A DNA stretch of 11,511 bases from Emcibacter sp. (GTDB lineage: Bacteria > Pseudomonadota > Alphaproteobacteria > Sphingomonadales > Emcibacteraceae): positions 1 through 11,511 of the forward strand of contig JAKIUQ010000030.1 of the NCBI GenBank assembly GCA_021647465.1, given 5' to 3'. The position numbers and the translations under genes are program-made. Each line of letters opens with the position of its first letter. Position 1 is the first letter of the stretch. Shown here one piece after another: positions 5,732 to 11,511 of this stretch. The notes under the pieces are model-generated. The model did not search any database. It was not told the origin of the DNA and was given only the letters and a program-made list of their open reading frames with translations.

Positions 5732-8727
5732 TCCCGCCCGGCCAATGCCTCTTCGATCAGGGCGAGCATGGAGGTGAATTGAGAGAACAACAGCACCCGC
5801 CGTCCGTCTTCTATCAGTTCAGGCAGCATTTCGCACAGCCGTTCCAATTTGGCTGAAGCGGCGACCTTGCGGGCGGCGTCAAGTTTCACCAGGCGCGGGT
5901 CGCAGCATGTCTGGCGTAACTTCAGCAGGGCATCCAGAACGGTAATATGGCTGCGGGCCATGCCTCTGGCACTGATTTCTGCACGAACCTTTTTGTCCAT
6001 GGCCAGACGCACAGTTTCGTAGAGGTCACGCTGCCGTCCCTCCAGCGCCACATGCTCGATGGTTTCGGTTTTAGGTGGTAACTCGGGGGCAACCGCGTCT
6101 TTGGTTCTTCGTAATAAAAACGGAAGAACCCGGCGGTTAAGGATTGCCTGTTTTTCACCATCGCCGTGCTTTTCGATCGGCGTTCTGAAATTCTTCTGAA
6201 ACGCCTTGCGTTCGCCCAGCAGTCCGGGAACAACACAGTGAAACAGTGACCATAGCTCCCCCAGATGGTTTTCAACCGGTGTACCGCTGAGGCATATTTT
6301 CTGCCGTGCGGTGACTTTGCAGGCGAATTTGGCCGCGTTGGCAGAAGGGTTTTTGATCGCCTGGGCCTCATCGAAAATCGCAAAGTGATAGTCCTGTTCA
6401 AGCAAGACCTCACGATCACGGTGGATCAGGGCGTAGCTGGTCAGAACCACATCATGGGCGGCGATATCGCCAAAGCGTTCTTTTCGCTCCGGTCCGTGCA
6501 GGATGAGGATTTTCAATGAGGGCGCAAAGCGTTCGGCCTCGATCCGCCAGTTGGGGATCAGGCTGGTCGGCACTACCAGCAGGCAGGGTCTGTCCAGACG
6601 GCCGGTTTCTTTTTCCACCAGCATATGAGCGAGAGTCTGTATGGTTTTGCCAAGGCCCATATCGTCAGCCAGGATGCCGCCCAAACCTGCTTGGGCTAAA
6701 AATTGCAACCAGTTAAGTCCTTCAGACTGGTAAGGGCGCAAAGTGGCGTCAAGCCCGGCGGGGACGGGTATCGGGGTGATTTTCGTCCCGCCCGCCAGTT
6801 TTTTAGCCAGCCCGCGTAAGGCTGTGCCTCCCTTGATGATAGCCCCCGACTGAATGGCGGCTTCTTCGAGGGCGGCAATATCACCAAGGCGCAAGCGACT
6901 AATTTTGTCAAAATCGCTATCTTTGTCGGCAAATAGTTCAAGCAGATTTTGCAGCAACGGGCGCAGACGTTCGCCAGGAAGGGAAATAAACCGCCCGTCT
7001 CCGAGGGACAGGAAGCTGTTGTCATCCATGCCAAACAGTAGATAATCAACGGCGTCATCAGTCAGACCGTCCGGGATTTGGTGAAGCATATCCAGCAGGC
7101 CCGGAAGAAGGTCAATCTCCTCTCCATCCACCTGCACACCGAGTGACAGGCTAAACCAGTCGTTATCGCTTTTGTCTCCCTCATTGAACGCGACTGACCA
7201 ATGTTCGGGCGTGCTGGCCAGCGAATAGGGGAAGTCGTCGGAGATATCAACCGTCCATCCTTCCTGCGTCAACTTAACCAGATCTCTTTGGAAAAACCGA
7301 AGCCAGTTCAGCCCGGATTCATAGTCATCAACGACATAAAAGGATTGTTCAGCATCGATCGGCACATCGACTTCACTATCATGGACCAGCGGATGGAGGC
7401 CAACCTCAAACAACCGGTTAATTGCCTGCTCTTCGGTAGTAAAATCACGGGGAAAGATTATCAGGGTGTCGCCCTTGATTGCCTCGAACTCCAGCCGGTT
7501 ATCATCCGGCGAGACCCGCAGATCGTTGTAGGAGAAGTCGAGAACGGCAATCGGGATGACCAGTGTAGAAGGTGAACGGCCCCAATGGGAGGCATAGGAT
7601 GACTTGATTTTCGCTTGTTTCAGGGTCAGGCGGGGCTTGGGTTTTACCTTGCAGTTCTGGTTTCTCTTCGGGGCTTCGGGCAGCGGAATTTTGCTGTCTT
7701 TCAAACGGCTTTGCAGAGCTTTGCGAAATGTCGCAACGTCTCGTCCGTTAATGACGGGTGCGCGTAGCAAGGCTTCGCTCAGGGCCGGGGAGATGTCCGT
7801 TTTCAAAGGGCCGCATTGATTGCTTTCAGGGTCATAAAACCATGGCGGGTCAAGTGGCAGGGTAATGGCGTTTGCGTGCCCGGATACACTCAGGTCAAAT
7901 TTTTGAGCCCCTGTATTATCAACAAGCCAATGGCCAATGGCCTGTGTAACGGATGCTTCGGTCAACGGGCCGGCAACGTCACGATGATCTGACCAGTAAC
8001 AGCGCCGGGTCGCCAGTACTTTAGCAAGGATATTCGCCCCTTGCACGCCAGCAAGCTGGCCGTTGCTGCTGTATGAATGTCGCCGGGCGCGTTCGAGGTC
8101 GTCAATGATTTCCCGGTCCGATGGTCGCAGAAACTTTGGCCCTCCGTTATATGCAACATTTTCACCGTTAAACCTGGTGCACTGGCGACCAATATATCCG
8201 TCTTTAAGGATTGAAACTTTTCGGCAATCAAGGGTGACGAACCTGATGCCGGTGGGGTATTCGCCAATGTCCAGCCAATAGATTAACCGGTTGCGAATTT
8301 GCGGAGGGTAACTTTCCGGGTCATAGTCCGGGGTATCCCTCCCTGCTGCTTCGGCGAGATCGTTAATCAGGTAAGTCAGGTTATGCGGGAGGTTCACAGG
8401 TTTTTGACCATTGGCAACGTCAGCCTCTTGTGGTTGGTTTTTATCAAGCCACGATAAAAGTGCCGCTGCCACATGCTTGCAGTCTCGCTGTAGCGGGCAA
8501 CTGCATTCGCCGTAAAATGATATAGCCTTGCTTATTTTAAAGATTGTAATGTGTTGCTCATACACTTTATTTCCGGAACCGCACACGTTGGAACCAAGTA
8601 CCAGCATGTCGGGCGTTCGCTTTTTTACCTCAACTGATCTCACCATGCGGCGCGCATAATAATTTACGCCGCGTTGATAGAACGTGTCGCCAACATGCTC
8701 TTTAATATCTGATTTGGAATAATTCAT
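5728..8727 (-). CDS. SWIM zinc-finger SNF2 ATPase, N-terminal part (frameshifted)
   Basis: This 999-aa frame holds most of a bacterial SWI2/SNF2 DNA-dependent ATPase. SNF2 enzymes use ATP to move along or remodel protein-DNA complexes; the cellular role of this subgroup is unclear. A SWIM zinc finger, CSCPLQRDCKH (Cys75, Cys77, Cys83, His85), lies near the N-terminus. A long linker (about 100-640) resembles the SNF2-associated region. The ATPase then shows LRPYQSEGLNWL, Walker A ADDMGLGKT (687-695), TSYALIHRD, DEAQ (786-789) and SGTPVEN (814-820). It ends within the second RecA domain just after LLFSQFTSML, before motifs V and VI, which follow in another frame at 5731. The first ATG fits the family start (SDIKEHVGDTFYQRGVNYY). 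No Shine-Dalgarno site precedes it. Unless frameshifting or reassembly of the two parts occurs, the enzyme should be inactive. Confidence 0.88.
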   Translation of the reverse strand: MNYSKSDIKEHVGDTFYQRGVNYYARRMVRSVEVKKRTPDMLVLGSNVCGSGNKVYEQHITIFKISKAISFYGECSCPLQRDCKHVAAALLSWLDKNQPQEADVANGQKPVNLPHNLTYLINDLAEAAGRDTPDYDPESYPPQIRNRLIYWLDIGEYPTGIRFVTLDCRKVSILKDGYIGRQCTRFNGENVAYNGGPKFLRPSDREIIDDLERARRHSYSSNGQLAGVQGANILAKVLATRRCYWSDHRDVAGPLTEASVTQAIGHWLVDNTGAQKFDLSVSGHANAITLPLDPPWFYDPESNQCGPLKTDISPALSEALLRAPVINGRDVATFRKALQSRLKDSKIPLPEAPKRNQNCKVKPKPRLTLKQAKIKSSYASHWGRSPSTLVIPIAVLDFSYNDLRVSPDDNRLEFEAIKGDTLIIFPRDFTTEEQAINRLFEVGLHPLVHDSEVDVPIDAEQSFYVVDDYESGLNWLRFFQRDLVKLTQEGWTVDISDDFPYSLASTPEHWSVAFNEGDKSDNDWFSLSLGVQVDGEEIDLLPGLLDMLHQIPDGLTDDAVDYLLFGMDDNSFLSLGDGRFISLPGERLRPLLQNLLELFADKDSDFDKISRLRLGDIAALEEAAIQSGAIIKGGTALRGLAKKLAGGTKITPIPVPAGLDATLRPYQSEGLNWLQFLAQAGLGGILADDMGLGKTIQTLAHMLVEKETGRLDRPCLLVVPTSLIPNWRIEAERFAPSLKILILHGPERKERFGDIAAHDVVLTSYALIHRDREVLLEQDYHFAIFDEAQAIKNPSANAAKFACKVTARQKICLSGTPVENHLGELWSLFHCVVPGLLGERKAFQKNFRTPIEKHGDGEKQAILNRRVLPFLLRRTKDAVAPELPPKTETIEHVALEGRQRDLYETVRLAMDKKVRAEISARGMARSHITVLDALLKLRQTCCDPRLVKLDAARKVAASAKLERLCEMLPELIEDGRRVLLFSQFTSMLALIEEALAGRE

Positions 8728-8733
8728 GAGGGC

Positions 8734-8762
8734 AATATAAGCAGCGACTGCGTTGTTAACAA
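8734..8762 (-). promoter_or_regulatory. Predicted helicase promoter, possibly leaderless
   Basis: On the minus strand TTGTTA (8757-8762, 4 of 6) is separated by 17 bp from TATATT (8734-8739, 5 of 6). Only six bases lie between the -10 box and the ATG (8725-8727), so transcription would begin at or next to the start codon. That agrees with the missing ribosome site. The -35 box overlaps a perfect 10-bp palindrome, TTGTTAACAA (8753-8762). Confidence 0.45.
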
Positions 8763-8777
8763 GTGATGTTTAACTAA

Positions 8778-9102
8778 TGTCAGTAACAAGAAAACTGTCC
8801 GGATGTAGACTGTTCCCAAGGAGGGCGGGTTATGAAATGGACAGGACAGTTACAAGGATTGAGATTAATGGAATTTGAAGAAATCAAGTAAACCTCGGCG
8901 ATCAGGGGAGCTGAGCCAGCTTGAAGCCAGTGAAGTTCCTGGCATGTCAGAAAGTACATTTCGCCGTTGGCCCCGTGGCGGAGGATAATCTCGTCAGATA
9001 CAAGGTGCAGACACCGGAAATCCGCGTTCGCATCTGTGAGGTTACCTGTCAGAGTATATGAACAACCGGGTGTAAAGATTATAAAGGGCGTTCTGTCTGA
9101 CA
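8778..9102 (+). mobile_element. Decayed insertion-sequence remnant
   Basis: The region begins TGTCAGTAACAAG (8778-) and ends CTGACA (9097-9102), giving 6-bp terminal inverted repeats with further partial similarity inside. Between them lies a broken start of a transposase gene with a strong ribosome site. An internal exact inverted repeat, AACTGTCC (8793-8800) with GGACAGTT (8844-8851), brackets that ribosome site. The remainder (8989-9096) has no clear coding content. No target-site duplication is visible beside the proposed ends, so the boundaries are tentative. Confidence 0.45.
8832..8988 (+). pseudogene. Transposase N-terminal remnant (ISNCY-like), frameshifted
   Basis: An ATG at 8832 follows AAGGAGGG (8819-8826). 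It reads MKWTGQLQGLRLMEFEEIK and stops at 8889-8891. A second frame starting about 8896 reads RRSGELSQLEASEVPGMSES and then TFRRWPR, ending at TAA 8986-8988. The second part resembles the helix-turn-helix (LSQLEAAELLGMSERTFRRWRDRYEAEG) that I recall from the N-terminus of ISNCY-type transposases. Everything beyond the HTH, including the catalytic core, is missing, so this is a dead fragment of about 50 codons in two frames. The family name is from memory of the motif. Confidence 0.6.
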
Positions 9103-9324
9103 ATTATATAACCGTGTGATTCGTTCTGAAATTGTTGGATCTTAAGATGATACATTGACAAAGCTTGTTATTTTCAGGTTGCTTTTCAAAATTTTTCAAA
9201 CTTTTTTCCCTACGCCCTAAAACGCTCTTTAATCCTCCAGATGCATGGCTTGATATGTAGTACGTTAAATTTCTATAACTCATTGTTTTATATAATAAAA
9301 TAACTTGACGACTTGCTATTTTAA
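9103..9324. other. AT-rich intergenic gap without a supported gene
   Basis: The stretch between the IS remnant and the hairpin before traG is strongly AT-rich. It contains a TATAAT (9291-9296) without a convincing -35 box, two TTGAC-containing -35-like boxes (about 9158 and 9305) without a matching -10 box, and a 10-bp palindrome ATCTTAAGAT near 9140. An open frame on the minus strand reads low-complexity sequence with no recognisable domain. The traG promoter is probably here, but I cannot place it. Confidence 0.4.
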
Positions 9325-9363
9325 CGTTCCCCTGAGTGTGTATATTGACACATCTCGGGAACG
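9325..9363 (+). promoter_or_regulatory. Stem-loop just upstream of traG, covering its ribosome site
   Basis: CGTTCCC (9325-9331) pairs with GGGAACG (9357-9363), GAG (9334-9336) with CTC (9354-9356), and TGTGT (9337-9341) with ACACA (9348-9352). That gives 15 pairs around a 6-nt loop with two small bulges. The right arm ends 3 nt before the traG ATG and contains the only candidate ribosome-binding bases (GGGAAC). In RNA it could hide the start. As DNA it is also a near-palindrome of 39 bp that a dimeric repressor could bind. Confidence 0.5.
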
Positions 9364-9366
9364 GAT

Positions 9367-11409
9367 ATGACACCAACAAAGATCCTCATCGGTCAGATAT
9401 TGATCACCTTTATGGTTGTGATCGGCACCCTTTGGGCCGCGACCGAATGGGCGGCTTACATGTTGGGGTTTCAGGCCCGGCTCGGTGTACCGTGGTTTCA
9501 AGTTGGTGGCTATCCAATCTATTACCCCTGGCGGTTGTTTGAATGGTGGTACGCTTTTGAGGTTTACGCCCCGACGGTCTTTTACAAGGCGGGTGGCTTG
9601 GCAGCCGCAGGCGGGATTATGGGAACGCTTGTCGCTGTGTTGGGCTCCCTTTGGCGGGCACGGGAAAGCGGTCAGGTGACGACCTATGGTTCTGCCCGCT
9701 GGGCCAATAAAGCTGACATCAAACATGCTGGCCTGCTTAAACCCAAAGGCGTATTCCTCGGTCAGTTCAATGATCGTTACCTGCGCCATGACGGGCCGGA
9801 GCATATCATGTGCTTCGCACCGACACGCTCGGGCAAGGGGGTTGGGCTGGTTATCCCGACCCTGCTCACCTGGACTGAATCCGCTATTATTCACGATATC
9901 ACGGGTGAAAACTGGCAATTGACCAGTGCGTGGCGGGCGCAGTTTTCTCATTGCCTGTTGTTCAACCCGACCGATCCGGCGAGCGCCAAATACAACCCTT
10001 TGTTGGAAGTACGCAAAGGCCGCCACGAGGTCCGCGACGTTCAGAACATTGCTGACATTCTGGTCGATCCCGAAGGCGCGCTGGAGCGGCGAAACCATTG
10101 GGAGAAGACATCGCATTCTCTGCTCGTCGGCGTGATCCTGCATGTGCTCTACGCCGAGAAAGAAAAGACGCTTTCCCATGTCGCAGCCTTTCTTTCGGAC
10201 CCGTCCCGTTCCTTCGAGCGGACGCTCAAGGTGATGATGAGCACCAACCATCTCGGCACGGAAAAAAAGCCGCAGGTTCATCCCGTTGTCGCCCAGGCCG
10301 CGCGCGAACTGCTCAACAAATCCGAGAACGAGCGTTCCGGGGTGCTTTCGACCGCCATGTCATTTCTTGGGCTCTATCGCGATCCCACTATTGCGGAAAC
10401 CACCAGTGCCTGCGAATGGCGTATTGCCGATCTAATGGACGCGGAGCGGCCCGTCTCGCTCTATCTGGTTATTCCGCCCTCGGACATCTCGCGCACCAAG
10501 CCGCTAGTGCGCCTGATCCTCAATCAGATCGGCCGTCGCCTGACCGAGAAACTGGAAGGCCAGGAGGGCAAGCGCCACCGTCATCAACTCTTGATGATGT
10601 TGGACGAATTTCCAGCGTTGGGACGGCTGGATTTCTTTGAGAGCGCACTTGCCTTCATGGCAGGTTATGGAATTCGTGCCTTTCTTATCGCCCAGTCGCT
10701 CAACCAAATCACCAAAGCCTATGGCGAAAACAACGCAATCCTGGATAATTGCCACGTACGCATTGCTTTTGCCACCAATGACGAGCGCACGGCAAAGCGT
10801 ATCTCGGACTCGCTCGGCACAGCGACAGAATTACGTTCCCAACGGAACTATGCCGGTCATCGTCTTGCGCCGTGGCTGGCCCATGTCATGGTTTCGCGTC
10901 AGGAGACTGCACGGCCACTTTTGACCCCCGGCGAAGTAATGCAGCTGCCTGCAGACGAAGAGATCGTCATGATCTCGGGCCACGCACCGATCCGAGCCAA
11001 AAAATTTCGTTATTTTGAGGACACCAACTTCGCGGATCGGGTGTGCCCCCCGCTAAGCCAATTGGCGGGCAACTCTTATGCGGACAAGCCGCCTGTTCGG
11101 TCTGACGATTGGACCGGGCGAGTATGTGAGTCTCATGACGCGTTCCAGAAGACTTGGTCGGCACCTGTTTCTGGCGGGGATGATGATGAAGGCGGCCTAA
11201 AACGTCACCCTGCTCTTCCCAACGAAACGACTGAGAAATTTGAACCTGAGCAATCACCGGATGCAGGACTTCTCGATGATGAATTCGACGTAGTTCAAGC
11301 CAAACGCATGGAACAATTGACTGAAAATAACACCGCCGTCCGGCGGGCCCACGCATTGAACACAAGTGTTGGTGGTCAAGCCGACGATGACCTGCTGCCA
11401 AGTTTTTAG
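9367..11409 (+). CDS. traG: TraG/VirD4-family type IV secretion coupling protein
   Basis: This 680-aa inner-membrane ATPase brings the relaxase-DNA complex to the conjugative type IV secretion channel. Two N-terminal membrane segments are visible (about 8-30 and 76-95), then a cytoplasmic domain with Walker A APTRSGKG (151-158), the DITGENW block, and Walker B LLMMLDEFPALG (408-419). ARPLLTPGEVMQLP, typical of IncP/Ti-type TraG, lies near 515-528. The last 80 residues are acidic and poorly conserved. Homologues usually read DIKGENW; here a Thr replaces the Lys. The ATG at 9367 gives the expected MTPTKILIGQ start. The next gene starts 10 bp after the stop. TraG followed by a CopG-like gene normally leads into trbB and the mating-pair genes on Tn4371-like and alphaproteobacterial elements, so this marks a conjugative plasmid or ICE. 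Confidence 0.95.
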   Translation: MTPTKILIGQILITFMVVIGTLWAATEWAAYMLGFQARLGVPWFQVGGYPIYYPWRLFEWWYAFEVYAPTVFYKAGGLAAAGGIMGTLVAVLGSLWRARESGQVTTYGSARWANKADIKHAGLLKPKGVFLGQFNDRYLRHDGPEHIMCFAPTRSGKGVGLVIPTLLTWTESAIIHDITGENWQLTSAWRAQFSHCLLFNPTDPASAKYNPLLEVRKGRHEVRDVQNIADILVDPEGALERRNHWEKTSHSLLVGVILHVLYAEKEKTLSHVAAFLSDPSRSFERTLKVMMSTNHLGTEKKPQVHPVVAQAARELLNKSENERSGVLSTAMSFLGLYRDPTIAETTSACEWRIADLMDAERPVSLYLVIPPSDISRTKPLVRLILNQIGRRLTEKLEGQEGKRHRHQLLMMLDEFPALGRLDFFESALAFMAGYGIRAFLIAQSLNQITKAYGENNAILDNCHVRIAFATNDERTAKRISDSLGTATELRSQRNYAGHRLAPWLAHVMVSRQETARPLLTPGEVMQLPADEEIVMISGHAPIRAKKFRYFEDTNFADRVCPPLSQLAGNSYADKPPVRSDDWTGRVCESHDAFQKTWSAPVSGGDDDEGGLKRHPALPNETTEKFEPEQSPDAGLLDDEFDVVQAKRMEQLTENNTAVRRAHALNTSVGGQADDDLLPSF

Positions 11410-11419
11410 AGGAACCGCT

Positions 11420-11511
11420 ATGAAACCCCGTCTTAACGTCCATGTTGCTCACGAACTCTTCGAAAAAGTGGAGATTGCTGCCAAACGACCTGACGTCACC
11501 AAGGCCGCCGT
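11420..11511 (+). CDS. CopG-like ribbon-helix-helix protein, start only
   Basis: The frame begins at the ATG at 11420 with AGAGGAA (11408-11414) five bases upstream, overlapping the traG stop. The 30 complete codons present read MKPRLNVHVAHELFEKVEIA, then AKRPDVTKAA. This matches the short CopG-family regulators found between traG and trbB in trb operons, where the beta-strand (PRLNVHV) and first helix form the DNA-binding fold. The gene runs off the window edge, so length and function beyond this are unseen. It is the second gene of the predicted traG operon and may regulate it. Confidence 0.75.
   Translation, partial: MKPRLNVHVAHELFEKVEIAAKRPDVTKAA

Noticed and set aside
5342..8727. DISARM-type defence component (DrmD is also SNF2-like)
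   Set aside because: The SWIM finger and long associated region match ordinary bacterial SWIM-SNF2 proteins, and no drmA, drmB or drmC is nearby.
8780..9103. 107-aa open frame on the minus strand across the IS remnant
   Set aside because: It starts at TTG within the terminal repeat and lies antisense to recognisable transposase sequence; its ends matching the element are probably chance.
9104..9379. 91-aa open frame on the minus strand upstream of traG
   Set aside because: Low-complexity translation of AT-rich DNA, no recognisable domain, no ribosome site, and it overlaps the traG start and hairpin.
9316..10281. 321-aa open frame antisense to traG
   Set aside because: It lies opposite strongly conserved traG sequence and its translation shows no domain; it is a shadow of codon bias in GC-rich DNA.

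Overview
The window looks like proteobacterial accessory DNA. It is a mosaic of a sulfur-oxidation gene remnant, a compact restriction-modification (RM) cassette, a frameshifted SNF2-type helicase, a transposon scar and the start of a conjugation (tra/trb) locus. SoxC/SoxD, Trb-type TraG followed by a CopG-like gene, and SWIM-SNF2 proteins are all common in Alpha-, Beta- and Gammaproteobacteria. I lean to Alphaproteobacteria for the traG and helicase part, but this is inference. Base composition and codon use change along the window: soxCD is AT-richer, while traG and the helicase are GC-richer. That fits pieces of different origin on an integrative/conjugative element or plasmid.

Left part (1-1890, + strand): a 5'-truncated soxC is followed, with a short overlap, by what looks like a complete soxD. 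Together they encode the sulfane dehydrogenase of the thiosulfate-oxidising Sox system. The SoxC reading frame keeps family-like sequence up to an in-frame TGA at 115-117. An inverted repeat (7-72) sits just before it, so the Tat signal and first part of SoxC are lost. soxD converges on the RM operon across an AT-rich gap of about 80 bp.

RM cassette (1897-5093, - strand): transcription runs from a Dcm/EcoRII-like C5-cytosine methyltransferase with its own N-terminal HTH, through a Vsr mismatch endonuclease, to an MvaI/BcnI-family restriction endonuclease with a long N-terminal extension. All three point to CCWGG or a close relative such as CCNGG. The methyltransferase protects, Vsr repairs the T:G mismatches left by 5-methylcytosine deamination, and the last gene cuts unmodified DNA. 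A good sigma70-type promoter, an inverted repeat with one arm between the -35 and -10 boxes, and the HTH together suggest autoregulation.

Helicase region (5342-8727, - strand): a SWIM zinc-finger SNF2 ATPase is split by a one-base frameshift into a 999-aa N-terminal part and a 129-aa C-terminal part that overlap by ATGA. The upstream part appears to have a leaderless promoter. The gap 8778-9102 holds a decayed insertion-sequence remnant.

Right part (9367-11511, + strand): a TraG/VirD4 coupling protein gene is followed by the start of a CopG-like ribbon-helix-helix gene. This is the usual head of a trb mating-pair-formation operon, which probably continues beyond the window. A 15-bp stem-loop ends 3 nt before the traG start codon.

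No rRNA, tRNA, CRISPR array, integrase or replication origin was seen. I found no clearly new system. The most unusual points are the composition of the RM cassette (Dcm-like C5 methyltransferase plus Vsr plus a large MvaI/BcnI-type nuclease), the split helicase and the hairpin in front of traG.
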